Shown here in pieces: positions 1 to 10,750 of a stretch of DNA of 64,000 bases. The position numbers were made by a program, and so were the translations under genes. The notes under the pieces are model-generated. The model saw only the letters and a program-made list of their open reading frames with translations. It was not told where the DNA came from and made no database searches. The DNA comes from Adineta vaga (lineage: Eukaryota; Rotifera), in contig CP075497.1 of NCBI GenBank assembly GCA_021613535.1, forward strand, positions 8,742,001 to 8,806,000. The letters run 5' to 3'. How positions within the stretch are numbered: the stretch's first letter is position 1; each line of letters begins with the position of its first letter.

Positions 1-2271
1 TTTGGTTGACTCTAGGTATTGATGCATTGTATAATCGTATATGGAATCGACCATCATTATCATCCGTCAAATGGTTGCATCTACTAGTAGCTGTGGGTGC
101 TATTCTATCGACATTGATGCTTTTTCCATCGACTGTTCCGAATAATGATGAAATTTTATCAACAACAACCTCACTACGTAAGTTATTGAATTTTTTTTCT
201 GAAAATTAAACTAAAAATTTGAATGTATTGTTTTGTATTAAAGCATCTCATCGACCTCGTCGAGAAGCTGCAGTTGATATGGCATCTCTTCTGGCTTCAA
301 TGGCACTAACAGATAACAATGATCCTGTTAAAAATATCACTGATTCACCAAATTATTTAAATAGCACGAATATCACGGATGATTTTGCATCAACAGTAAC
401 AATGAGTACCATAGGAAAACCTGTTATGAAACCATCAGTAGTTGATACAGAGAATTTAAAACAATTGAAGGTGATTAAACCTGCAAGTAAAACCGATTCA
501 CCAGATGCAAAAACAACATGTATTAAAACATTTTGTTGTTATCATCGTAATGTTACAAATCTTAACGGAACAACTAGTACCACTATTAATAATGATCCAT
601 TTACTTGCAAAGAAAAAGATGATAAACAATTGATTGATTGTAACAGTGTTCTATTATCTTGTACGACATCAACATCACATTTTTGTTTCGTTGAAAACAC
701 ATATATTCAATGTCGAATTGATCAAATTTGTATAAATGATAAAAATTTAGAATGCTCAATACCATTAATCGAAACTGCTATTAATGCCAGTAGTACAACA
801 ACAGTTCTCACTAAATCTCCATCAACTATAATAACAACAGTAACAACTTTACCAGCAACAGTTTCGTTATCAACAACTACATCAACAACTACATCAACAA
901 CGACGACAACGACAGTAACAACAACAACAACAACAACAACAACAACCACAACTACCGTAACGAGTACGTTTTCGAAGAAACTTTTTATTGAAGAATGTCC
1001 TTCCATAGCTTTGTAATCTTTATCTTACTGCGCTGGATAAAAGATCATGATACGATATATCTTATATATGAATCTTTTCATTTTTAGCATCAACTACGAC
1101 AACTACACTTCCCCCACCGAGTACAACTACAACTCGTCGTAATAAACCATCTGTGGCTGAATCAGATATTGATGATCTCTCAGAAAATTTATTCTATAAA
1201 AAACTTCACTTATTTTTCCAATCAATAACATCGATTCATTTAATTTATTTATTTATTGCATTTGTATTTTTTCTTTTGGGAATATTCTATTCAACATTAG
1301 CAATGCGTGGCGACGGAATTCATTCTTCGTCACCTAAACCTACACGAGTAAATCCTTTATCATTATTATTTGGTAATTCTCATCGAATAGCAACAAATTC
1401 TCATACTCATTTATCATTACTATCAGATCGATCGTCACTTAGATTTGTTCTTCTTCTTATCCTATTCTATTTTCTTATGGCAGGAATCGAAAGTTCATGT
1501 ACTTATTTAACTTATTTATTTGGTCTTCAATTAACATTTACACAACATCAAAGTTTAATGATTCAATTTCTATTTTTCATTGGACTTCTTTTCGGTCGTT
1601 TAATTGATATGTTTATGGACTATGGTTGTTTCCTATTCAATACTCGAATAACAACACGAACGAAAAAACAATCCGATCGATTTCATTTAATATCAATTAA
1701 ATTTTGTATACTTATTCGTTTAATTCTATTATTTATTTTCTGTTCTACATTAAGTTTTTCACATTTATTTCAAGAAAATTCTCCAACAAAATCATCCAAT
1801 CCATCGATACAAATGTTTTATTTCATTTTCTTTCTTATTGGTTTATTAATTGCATCTATTCCAACATTAATCTTAGTTTGGATTGAACGTGATTTAAGTT
1901 TAAATGAATCACTTATGCAAATGATTTTCATAACAATAACAATAAGTGAAACAATCTTTCCATCTTTTCTATTTTATATTATCAAACATCGTGTTCGATC
2001 TTATTTATTTTATTTATTTCTTGGTTCATGTTTATTATTAATCTTATTTGTATTTATTTTATATATAAGTAAACGATGGCAAAGAAAGAAATTATATCGA
2101 ATATTACCAACAAGTTTAGCCATGGATGAAATTGATATTGATAATCATTCGGATTACGAACTAGAAGAAGAACAAGAACAAGAGAGTTTCATTCAAAATG
2201 GTCGAATGAATTTGAATGAATCAAAATTAACATTTGATAATGAACGAGCAAAAGGATTAAAAGGACATTGA
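1..2271 (+). CDS. MFS transporter, MFSD4/NAGLT-like, 5'-truncated by window edge
   Basis: This is the 3' part of a major facilitator superfamily transporter in the plasma membrane. It most resembles the MFSD4/NAGLT sugar-transporter group, so substrate transfer to glucose is tentative. The exons are <1..177, 244..963 and 1088..2271, and both junctions keep phase (1/1). The first exon carries a helix with HLLVAVGAILSTL, like the LHFSFALGAFLAPL helix of the family. Exon 2 encodes an insert of about 240 residues between the two six-helix halves. It holds several N-glycosylation sequons, about a dozen cysteines including a CC pair, and a polythreonine run at 870-955. Exon 3 gives six hydrophobic helices (for example GIESSCTYLTYLFG), then an acidic cytoplasmic tail. 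The N-terminal helices lie outside the window. Alternative: another MFS subfamily. Confidence 0.7.
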
Positions 2272-2671
2272 TAGAAACGATACATATATGTATTTATCTC
2301 GTATGTTTTGTTGTGAATATTTAACGAAAGAAGAAAAAATGTCTTCCGTTTGTTTTGTTTTTCGGCACCGGTGGAAGTTACTGTTTTCATTATGTTTCTC
2401 TTTTTTGTTATGCAGAAAAATAAAGAATACATTTGATTTTGTGAATATATTCATGTGTCATCTTTTCCCACTTATCAGAAATGTAAGATATTGGATGATA
2501 TTGAATGTTGAAATTATTTTCAGAATAGTTTATTTACTTTTCTTGAAGGTAAACGAAAAGAAAAAGAATGAGGGACGATGATTGGTAGGAACAAGCCAAA
2601 AAAAAAAAGAGTTGTGTTTGTATAAAAATCATTTTGCTTTTCGATTTATATTTTGAAAACAAAAACGCAAC
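2272..2671. other. Intergenic, no gene seen
   Basis: This is the AT-rich spacer between two same-strand genes. Short ORFs on both strands lack domains and are rich in Phe, Ser and Lys, as expected by chance. The last 60 bases before the downstream ATG are A-rich. Confidence 0.5.
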
Positions 2672-3697
2672 ATGTCTCGACAAAAGCGTTTTTTAACCGT
2701 CGCTAGTCTTTTTTCTATTTTATTCGTACTTTCTTATTATTTAATCTTATATAGTAATATCAATAAAAAATCTATGATCATTTCGAAACCTCCACCCTAT
2801 CGAGGTTGTATTCTGGCATTAATTCGTAGTGATAATCTCGTTGGTTTAAATCGATTACTCAACATGCTGAATTCTTTAACTCTTTTCTTTCGAAATATTC
2901 ATCAATATCCAATTTTTCTCTTCCATGAACCAACATTAACCAATGACACAAAAAAACAAATCTTATTTTGTTCATCAAAATTAAATATTCATTTCTATGA
3001 AATCAATTTTAATATTCCCATTGCATCAAATCGATCGGGTTATGCATCGATGTGTCAATTTTGGTCCTATGATATTTGGTTTAAATATAATATTCTTCAA
3101 AATCAATGTGATTATGTGATGAGATTTGATGATGATTCTTATCTAACAAATTTCACGGAACATGATCTATTCGAAGAATTTCATCGAAAACGATTAGATT
3201 ATGCTTTTCGAATTGTCTATCATGATAATAACGGAATAGATTTTATTCGAGAAAATCTTCGAGTATTTCTAGGAACAAATCAGAGTCGACATGGATGTTT
3301 AGAATCATTATGTACACCTTTGAATGGTCCACATGGTTATGATGGTTTAGCTGTTTATAATAATTTTTTTGTTATGCGTCTTAATTTAATGTATGAACAT
3401 CCTATTATTGAACAATATTTAAAACAATTAGTATTAAATCATGCATTTTATCGGTATCGAGTTGGCGATGCAAATATTCAAACGATATGTTTATTATTAG
3501 TTGAAAAGTCATTAAAAATTTCTGCTCTGAAGTTTCCGTATGCTCATAATGTACATGGTGCATCGGATGTAAATCCATCCTTTACTTATTTTGATAGTGT
3601 TGCATTTATGTGGCATTGGACAATGAAAACGCCTAATGCTACATGTAAATCATTATTTATTGCCACCAAATATCAAATTATAGGAAAAACTCTTTGA
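2672..3697 (+). CDS. GT15 (KRE2/MNT1)-like mannosyltransferase, type II membrane protein
   Basis: The product is a predicted Golgi glycosyltransferase of 341 residues in a single exon. It has a short basic N-terminus, a signal-anchor helix at about residues 8-27 and a luminal domain. The order of motifs fits family GT15 (alpha-1,2-mannosyltransferases using GDP-mannose). These are an N-terminal strand-like segment (GCILALIRSDN), then MCQFWSYDIWFKY, an acidic DxD-type metal site in YVMRFDDDS at about residues 149-157, and the C-terminal pair YNNFFV and YRVGDANIQT, which resembles the family's YNNCHFWSNFE and WGDAPVHS. Length suits the family. GT15 is known mainly from fungi and is not a normal animal family, and the gene has no intron, so horizontal acquisition is plausible (inference). 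Its stop codon overlaps the convergent downstream gene by 20 bp. Confidence 0.62.
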   Translation: MSRQKRFLTVASLFSILFVLSYYLILYSNINKKSMIISKPPPYRGCILALIRSDNLVGLNRLLNMLNSLTLFFRNIHQYPIFLFHEPTLTNDTKKQILFCSSKLNIHFYEINFNIPIASNRSGYASMCQFWSYDIWFKYNILQNQCDYVMRFDDDSYLTNFTEHDLFEEFHRKRLDYAFRIVYHDNNGIDFIRENLRVFLGTNQSRHGCLESLCTPLNGPHGYDGLAVYNNFFVMRLNLMYEHPIIEQYLKQLVLNHAFYRYRVGDANIQTICLLLVEKSLKISALKFPYAHNVHGASDVNPSFTYFDSVAFMWHWTMKTPNATCKSLFIATKYQIIGKTL

Positions 3698-4229
3698 CAA
3701 AAATAAAAATGAATAGAAGTGTTATATTAAAGTTTAGTCGAGAAGTACTACCGGCAGGTGCTGGTCCACATTCAGCAATAATTGAAGCTGATCGTTGCGT
3801 ACATTGCGATAAATATTTATCCGTACATTCTTTTTGACATAAATCACATTTTTCAACAATGATATCACCTTGGTGAACTGCGCTACAAGGAACACCAACA
3901 CAACATGAACATTTACATTGAACTGGACCATTTAGAATAGTTGTGGTTGGTGGAATCATAGTCGTTTTAGAATCCATAAGACACAAACCTTCAGCAATGC
4001 TATCAGCTTGATTGCATTGAGTTGGATATTGTTGTTTACATTTTCCCGTACAAACAGTTGTTAGATCATCAGCAGGACAATTATCGATAGTTGCATTACC
4101 AATCGTATTCACTTGACAATCGTCATTACCAGGCTCTTTTGTACAGCATTGACATTGACAATAGTCACTTTTTGATAGAGAGACAGTTTGGATAAAGATA
4201 AATATCGTAAATAGAATGCTAGCTTTCAT
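3678..4229 (-). CDS. Secreted Cys-rich protein with two CxCxCC modules, probable GPI anchor
   Basis: I do not recognise this as a named family. The product is 183 residues, starting at the ATG of MKASILF because that gives a clean signal peptide. The frame stays open upstream without another good start. After the leader come two copies of a small cysteine module: YCQCQCC ... C ... KCKQQYPTQC, and QCKCSCC ... C ... KECTDKYLSQC. The C-terminus (NFNITLLFIFIFVKEFFL) is hydrophobic and ends at the stop, the layout of a GPI-attachment signal. The same module occurs once in each of the next two genes, so the three form a tandem family. Unlike them, this one has hardly any Ser/Thr linker. A surface or extracellular role is inferred from layout only. 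The coding end overlaps the end of the glycosyltransferase gene. Confidence 0.7.
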   Translation of the reverse strand: MKASILFTIFIFIQTVSLSKSDYCQCQCCTKEPGNDDCQVNTIGNATIDNCPADDLTTVCTGKCKQQYPTQCNQADSIAEGLCLMDSKTTMIPPTTTILNGPVQCKCSCCVGVPCSAVHQGDIIVEKCDLCQKECTDKYLSQCTQRSASIIAECGPAPAGSTSRLNFNITLLFIFIFVKEFFL

Positions 4230-4491
4230 ATTGCGTCGATTACAAATGAATATTATGAAAGTAAAAATTAGTTGATAAGTGTACTTTGTTGATTTAGATA
4301 ACACTTTGTCAATCTGAATGATAACGTTAACAAACAAAGATCTATTAGATGTTTTTATTTTATTTTTAAAATATTACCCAGTCAAAAAAGAGAAAACTAT
4401 TATTGACATTCTTGTATATTCAAACAATAAAAGAAAAAACAATGTTTTTTTCTTGTTTGTAAAAGAAATTTGTTTTTATTAATTGAGAACT

Positions 4492-5349
4492 TTAGGACAT
4501 CATTCGATTGATTACAGCAATCGAAGAGATGAGAAGAGTAGAAATCATTAATGAACTTTGTTGAATATTTAATGCACCACTATGATGAGACGTTGTGCTA
4601 GTTTTCTTTGTGGCAGACGTTGAAGTAGTACTGGATTGTGTTGATGTAGTTGACTGAGGTGAACTTGTTTGTGATGAAGTTTGACGAGTGCTGCTACTAC
4701 TACCAGTGCTACCGGTAGATAATGTTGTCGTTACGGTTGATGACGATGAGCCTGTTGAACCAGTGCTACCAGTTGAAAGTGTTGTAGAACCAGTAGTAAC
4801 AGTGATGGTTATATTTTTAGCTGTTGTCGTTGATGGGAGAGTTGTTGAAAGTGTTGTCACAGTAATTGTAATATTTTTTGTGCCAGGACTTGTTATACTA
4901 GATGTTGTGAGCGTTGATATTGTAGTAGAATCTGTTGTGGAAGTAGTTGATTCGGTAGATGTTGTGGATGCAGTTGAATTTGTCGGCATTGGCCATGGTG
5001 TCGATGGCGTTGTAGATGGTGTACTCGCAGTTGAACTGGTGCTTGTCGATACTGTTGATGAAGTCGATGCTGTAGTACTCGTTGCAGTTGAGGTACTATC
5101 CGTTACTTCTTGACATTTTCCTTCTACATCTCCTGTAGATACACTGCCACATGATAGAGGAAACTGCTTTTTGCATGCTTGTGGGCATGCATCGTTAGCG
5201 CACGATGGAATTTGGAGACTACCTTCCTCAATAGGATCACAGCCCTTACCGTCACAGCAGTAGCATGTACAAATGTCGTATGCTTTTGTATGAGATATGT
5301 AAATAGCTGCCAATAGACCAATACATAAAACGACGTATCTATTCAACAT
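4492..5349 (-). CDS. Secreted Cys-rich/Ser-Thr-rich protein, probable GPI-anchored mucin-like
   Basis: The product is 285 residues in one exon, a paralogue of its two neighbours. A signal peptide (MLNRYVVLCIGLLAAIYIS) is followed by one cysteine module: ICTCYCCDGKGC ... G ... C ... C ... CKKQFPLSC. Then comes a linker of about 160 residues made almost only of Ser and Thr, with repeats such as TTLSTGSTGSTGSS and NITITVTT, likely heavily O-glycosylated. The protein ends in a hydrophobic stretch (SSLMISTLLISSIAVI) typical of GPI-anchor signals. The most economical reading is a cell-surface or cuticle/glycocalyx protein with a disulfide head on a stiff stalk. The long valine-rich ORF on the opposite strand is only the shadow of the Thr/Ser codons. 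Confidence 0.75.
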   Translation of the reverse strand: MLNRYVVLCIGLLAAIYISHTKAYDICTCYCCDGKGCDPIEEGSLQIPSCANDACPQACKKQFPLSCGSVSTGDVEGKCQEVTDSTSTATSTTASTSSTVSTSTSSTASTPSTTPSTPWPMPTNSTASTTSTESTTSTTDSTTISTLTTSSITSPGTKNITITVTTLSTTLPSTTTAKNITITVTTGSTTLSTGSTGSTGSSSSTVTTTLSTGSTGSSSSTRQTSSQTSSPQSTTSTQSSTTSTSATKKTSTTSHHSGALNIQQSSLMISTLLISSIAVINRMMS

Positions 5350-6322
5350 TTTTAATAACCTAATAAATAGAAAGAATTTATGAAAGTGTCAAACAAGATC
5401 AGTTTAATTTATACTGTTGTTCTAGTAGTGCACTATAATAATACAAAGATATGATGTAAGAAAGAAAACATAGAAACGAAAGATTTTATCAGTGTTTTTC
5501 TCTCATAAAATACAACGACAAAATGAAAATTATAGAACTCATTCTTTTTTCTCAAGCGAGAAGACAATATTAACTACATAGTCATCACTAGAACTGACTA
5601 ACAGTCATTTCATTTCGACGTCAAAATATTCCGAAATAACATGAAAATCATGCATACACTAGCTGGCATTATCTTTTGTAGTTTGAAATTTTCATTTTGT
5701 TTATCAATGTTCCTTACTTGCTGTGTTTATGACAAAGATAAATAAGTCCAAAAATAATAGTTGTATCTTTCAAATTGCACTTTCACAATTTATCATGACG
5801 GTTTCTATAGAACTTATCTCATCTCTATCTTATTCAATATCAAAACGAATCGAGTAGTATGATTGTGACTGAAAATAAAAGATACGACAACTACAACAAA
5901 CTTAATTCATTTGCATATCAGTGCTGTTATACATTATTTGTCACTTTTACCATCGTAGTACTACTTTAACTGTTAGTATTTGATTTATATATATATATAT
6001 ATAAAGGTAACAACACGAATCCATATATTCTAGAAAACAAATCAATTGTTAGTATAGCATATCTTAGCGTATGATTAATTGAGCGTTCAGAATGATATCA
6101 CTCTTCAATAAGAATTTATTAGATTACTCATAAAAGTATACAGAACTAGTTTTTTTTGTTATGAAACACTTATATCAATAATGCAATGGTTATCTAAATA
6201 ATAAGATAATACTGCATTCTTATGAAAATTATAAAAACATGTTATTGATTGTTTGTAGAGGAAAAATATAGAGGGTTTTTTTCTTGTTTATAAAAGCACT
6301 TTATATTCATTGATTGAAAATC
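5350..6322. other. Intergenic with (TA)n tract
   Basis: No coding signal is visible in this spacer between two tandem paralogues. It contains a short TA repeat at about 5985-6003. It should hold the promoter of the 4492-5349 gene and the 3' end of the 6323-6991 gene. Confidence 0.5.
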
Positions 6323-6991
6323 TCAACACATTGTTTTGGTGATTGAAACAACTGAGGAGATCAGAAGGGCAATTACCAATAAACTTTCACGAATATTTGA
6401 TGCACTGCCACGAGCAGAAGTAGTACTAGCTTTTGTAGAAGTCATTGTTGGTGATGATTTAGTAGACGATGATGAAGTCGTATTACTGCTAGCGGTAGTA
6501 ACTGAAGTTGAAAGTGTAGTAGAACCAGTAGTGACAGTGATTGTTATATTTCCAGTTGATGTACTTTGACTTGCTGTGGTCGTTGTCGATATTGTGGTAG
6601 ATGAAGTATTTTGAGATGTTGATGTAGGCCATGGTGTTGAAGGAGTAGTTGTCGTTGTGGTAGTAGATGTAGTTGTTGTTGTGGTAGTTGATGTAGTTGT
6701 CGTTGTAGTAGTTGATGTAGTTGTCGTTGTGGTAGTTGATGTTGTAATCTCTTGGCAAGGTGTTGAAACTTGACTAGTAGTCGGACTGTCACAATCAGCT
6801 GGATACCGTTGCTTGCAAGCATTATAGCAACTCAATCCCGCACAGGTGTCAACTTGTACTGTACCTATTGGACGAGGTATGCAAGCTGCTCCATCACAGC
6901 ATAAACATGTGCAAATACCATAACCGTTAGCGACGGGTACATACACCGCAGCTATAAGACTAGCAATTAGGAAGAAATATTTCAAAAGCAT
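6323..6991 (-). CDS. Secreted Cys-rich/Thr-rich protein, third tandem paralogue
   Basis: The product is 222 residues in one exon. I take the ATG of MLLKYFFLIASLIAAVYVP as start, since it opens a signal peptide; an upstream in-frame Met would place charged residues before it. One cysteine module follows: ICTCLCCDGAAC ... G ... C ... C ... CKQRYPADC, aligning cysteine for cysteine with the 4492-5349 protein. The linker is polythreonine with a periodic TTTTTTTS pattern, and the segment NITITVTTGSTTLSTS is shared with the neighbour. The C-terminus (ESLLVIALLISSVVSI) looks like a GPI signal. Same strand, same layout and shared linker sequence point to tandem duplication. Function is unknown; a surface coat protein is inferred. 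Confidence 0.75.
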   Translation of the reverse strand: MLLKYFFLIASLIAAVYVPVANGYGICTCLCCDGAACIPRPIGTVQVDTCAGLSCYNACKQRYPADCDSPTTSQVSTPCQEITTSTTTTTTTSTTTTTTTSTTTTTTTSTTTTTTTPSTPWPTSTSQNTSSTTISTTTTASQSTSTGNITITVTTGSTTLSTSVTTASSNTTSSSSTKSSPTMTSTKASTTSARGSASNIRESLLVIALLISSVVSITKTMC

Positions 6992-7060
6992 CTTCAATTT
7001 CTTTGAAGTACTGAAAAAGAAGTCTGGGTTAAAAATGAATCGTTCGAAATAGAGTCTCAA

Positions 7061-7555
7061 AAGTAACTTTTATCTAACAAATATTAGAAAGAGCAAAAAA
7101 AAGAGAGAGATAAGATCTATTTCGAATCGTAATAAACAAAAAAAAAACAGCTCCTCTTCTTTGTCGTTGTTACAGAGAATACAGATACATAATATTACAA
7201 TGCGAATTTATGATAAGAATGAGCGAAATCGATGTTTCATTTTTTTATATTACTTGATTTAAAGGTGTTCTAATCTTCGATTAGTAAAGATTTTAAAATG
7301 CATATTCACATGTGTTATAGATTATTTTCATCCGATTTCGAGAAAAGAATGATTTTTTTATCACCAAACTTGTCTACATATACGTGTTCAAATGAGATAT
7401 GTATGAATACGGACGTTTATTGACGAGGATATAAGACAAATCTAAGCATGAAATATTTATTCTTATTTTCGTAAAAAGAGAAAGAGATGGAAGAAGAAGA
7501 AGAAGAAAAATTTTTTTTTTCTTCTTAAATTAAAAGATAGATCATTAATCACTGT
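7061..7555. other. Intergenic, no gene seen
   Basis: This spacer holds A-rich runs and a purine-rich GAAGAA tract just before the end of the next reverse-strand gene. No ORF of substance is present. Confidence 0.5.
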
Positions 7556-9310
7556 CTAACATCTGGCAAGAACTTCTCCATTTTGAATATATAAATAAAG
7601 TCGTTGATCGATGGGTAAAGAAACAGGTAATGAAACTTGCCGATGTCGTGGTAATCTATCACGTCGTGATTCTCGTTGTTGTATTGATGAATATGTTTTT
7701 GCTGATAAAACACTTTCATTTGGTGATAATGTTGAATAGTGTTCAACATAAGATTTTTGTAATGAATCAAGATAGACTTGTTCATGTTGAAGATCATCTA
7801 ATGGTTCAATTGTTGCTACTGCTTTAACTTGTTTAAGATTATTTGGATTAGTATCCAATGTTCGATTAGCATGAATACGAATATTAAGTTTCGATTGATA
7901 TGGTAAACTAGCATTGAGTGAAATACGTTGACCTTGTTTTGTAGTAATATTCGCATCCGAATGATAATAATTTGTTTGATTTTCTTGTTCAAATAGATGT
8001 TGACTAGCTGAACGACGTGATGGAAGTGTTAATTGTTGATCATTCCAATGAACATTTCGTCCATGTGATTGATAACGTGGAATAGTATCATGTATATAAG
8101 ACATATTAGCAGCTTCTTCGTCTAAATGAACACTTACGTGCCGATGATTTTGATGAGTTGGAGGATGAAGAAAGAATTGTACAACACTTGTTTGTGGAGA
8201 TATAGATCTTGGTGGATCGAATGCAAGTTCAACAGAACTTTTCGGTGTACTTGCACTATCGGATGTTAATGAGCAACACGATGAAGATGAACGAATTGGT
8301 ACACCACTATCACGTGATGAAGGCGTTGTTGTTCGAAATAATTCGGTTTGTGTTTGATGAAGAACGTCAAGTTCTTGTAATTTGGTTTGCAAATCGTTAA
8401 AACGTTCTCTAAATGAATAAAAATTTTAAAAAGTTTTTTTTTCAGATTTATTTAATTAGAGAAAGAAAAAGATGATGATAATATCATTGAAAATAAATAC
8501 ATACTCGAAATCAGCATAGGAAAAAAGATTGATCAAGGTATAGAACATATTGTTACTAGTTGGATATAAGTATGAATTTGTCATTTATAAAGAAGAATTT
8601 CTCTTTTTTTTGTTGTGTATCATATTTATGAGAGACAAGAATAAGAGAACGTGTCATAAAACAATTTATGATATTTTAATGTTAACATGTATATGTCTAT
8701 GTGTAATTTAATGATTATTCTATTCAAATTATGTGGTTGACTGAGCTTGAAACAAGGTCTGTGAATAGAACAAAAAAAACTGTTCAAATGTATTTCATTG
8801 ATGATGTTCATAGGTCATCGATATGTTGAAGTAGTTTAGATTAGTTTCGATTTCTAAGAAGACATTCAAATCTCGAAACCGGATATGATTGAAAGAAAAA
8901 AGAAGAATGTCCTTCGAATAGTTAAAGTGTGAACTCTATCTATCATCGGTTCTCATTCGTGTTCGTACGTGCGTGTGATAAATCCATTCATAAGAGAGAG
9001 AGAGATGGGGAAGAAAAGAATTTTATTCTTTAGTATACAACGAGAAAAAAGGTCGGATGTCAGTTTACCTTTAACTTAGATATTATTTCATGCTCTAAAG
9101 AAAGAGTTTCGTTTTTTTTTATTCTCATAAAGATGATTACTTGATAGCATCGTCTTTTCGTCGAAGTTCATTATAACGTTGATACGAATGAAAAAGTCGG
9201 TCAAATGTTGACGACCATTGTTGTTGATCATTATTTGTCGATATTATATTCGAGTTCTGTTGTTCAAATTTAGCAATATCTTCAACATCTTCTTGATCCA
9301 ATGGATGCAT
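7556..9310 (-). CDS. Unknown protein with N-terminal coiled coil
   Basis: I do not recognise this gene. Two exons (9310..9141 and 8408..7556) join at phase 2 through a 732-nt intron, restoring an unbroken 340-residue protein. The ATG begins MHPLDQEDVEDIAKFEQQ. Around the splice junction the sequence YNELRRKDDAIKERFNDLQ is charged and heptad-like, suggesting a short coiled coil at residues 45-80. The rest is polar and low in hydrophobics, with Ser-rich (SSSSCCSLTSDSAS), His-rich and Arg-rich stretches, so largely disordered and probably intracellular. The C-terminus reads QRLYLYIQNGEVLARC. The frame remains open a little above the ATG back to a possible acceptor near 9332, and an exon-like segment with a good donor (CAATTGAG|GTAAGA) lies near 9877. 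The true start may therefore be further upstream. Confidence 0.6.
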
Positions 9311-9437
9311 CTCACTCGTTGCTGTTTCGTTACTTTATATTTCAAAAAATGAATACGAGAATATCATAGATAGAGCAGGATAGAAAGAATGAACACAAGA
9401 CGAAAGAATGGAAGAAAGACAGACAGAACAACACGTA

Positions 9438-9468
<31 letters not shown>

Positions 9469-10750
9469 ATACGTACACAACGTGAGTAAAGTTAAATACA
9501 CAAATATGAACACTATATATATGTTTAGTTCCACTATCGTTTTTTATTACCCACCTGTCCGATATCGATCGATACGATTGGCGTCATTGACCCTTTCTCT
9601 CTCTCTCCGTGTCTCTTTTTACTCTCCCTCTGTCTCTCTTTTCCTTTCAATGAAATGCGATAAGATAACAGATAGATGAAAAATGTACATACATTAACCA
9701 ATTCAAAACCTACTGTATTGAAAAGCCTGGTATAAATTACATCATATATCTCATCGTTTGTTGAAGTCAAGTATCGGTATTTTTTTTATAATAATACTGC
9801 ATGCATATATCATCATATAAAGTTTAATATATATATATATATATGAATGTACTTAATCAGTCCTTATATCTTACCTCAATTGTTGTTCTTGACGGTTTTT
9901 TTTATGTTGTTACCACAGTATGGAATCGGATTATGATTGTTTGCACACCTATTATACTTTCTGATTTTTGTTTCTCTCTTACTCGTTGTACTTATTTTTG
10001 CTTATAAACGTTTTCAATGCAATACTCAATTGAGAAGTTTACGTGTCTATGTATATATGTACGTGTGTGTGTATGCGCGTGAGTGAGTGAAGCCGTAATT
10101 CATTCAATAGAGATACGCACAAAAAAGTCGAGACGAGAGGGAAGAAGGAAGAAGAAGAAGCCATCAACACTGTTGGTTACCTATTTCATTTCGTTTTTTT
10201 TTTCATATCACTATCACTCGACAAAGGGCTTGGGCGGATCGTTTTTTTTCTATTTGGTCCATCGAATCGAAAATGAAGAAAAGAAATACGAACGCTAAAG
10301 AGAAAGAAAAATTACTCTAGACAAAAAAGTGAAAGGTGTCGATAGGTTTTGTATATATGATATCTCGAAAAAATATTAGTGAAGTAAACTATCTACGATG
10401 ATCAAATCTTTCGGTATTGTTTGTCTAGACAAATAGAATCATAGACATATAGACATATGTCCATTTGTCTTCAGACGAGACTTTTCTTTTTATAAAGAAA
10501 AATGACAAATAAAAATTGTAACAGTTTCTGCCATTGAAAAAAAAAACAAGAATTTGTGGAATATGAAATCTAATCGATATGTATATTCAAATTTCCGATA
10601 AAGTACTCTCGTAAATGATGATATAGGCTTGTTGTTATATCAGAATGCTATGAAAACAGTAAACAAGCAAGTAACACGCAAAAGTTTAATCAAAAGTTTT
10701 CTTTCGGGCTTTCGATTATGGGTTGTATTGAATCGTATTAATCGAAACGA
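9311..10750. other. Intergenic/possible 5' exons, simple repeats
   Basis: This region is AT-rich and includes (TA)n tracts at about 9437-9466 and 9828-9844 and a pyrimidine-rich CTCT tract near 9593-9650. A candidate exon end with donor GTAAGA on the reverse strand lies at about 9875. Otherwise I see nothing coding. Confidence 0.4.

Noticed and set aside
870-955. CRISPR-like or satellite array
   Set aside because: A simple ACA/ACG/ACT run within a coding exon; no spacers.
722-1006. Reverse-strand ORF rich in valine
   Set aside because: It is the antisense of the ACA/ACT threonine codons of the transporter insert; the same holds for the valine-rich ORF at 4688-5113.
9389-9770. ORFs on both strands around the TATA repeats
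   Set aside because: Generated by (TA)n and CTCT low-complexity sequence; composition is repeat-driven.
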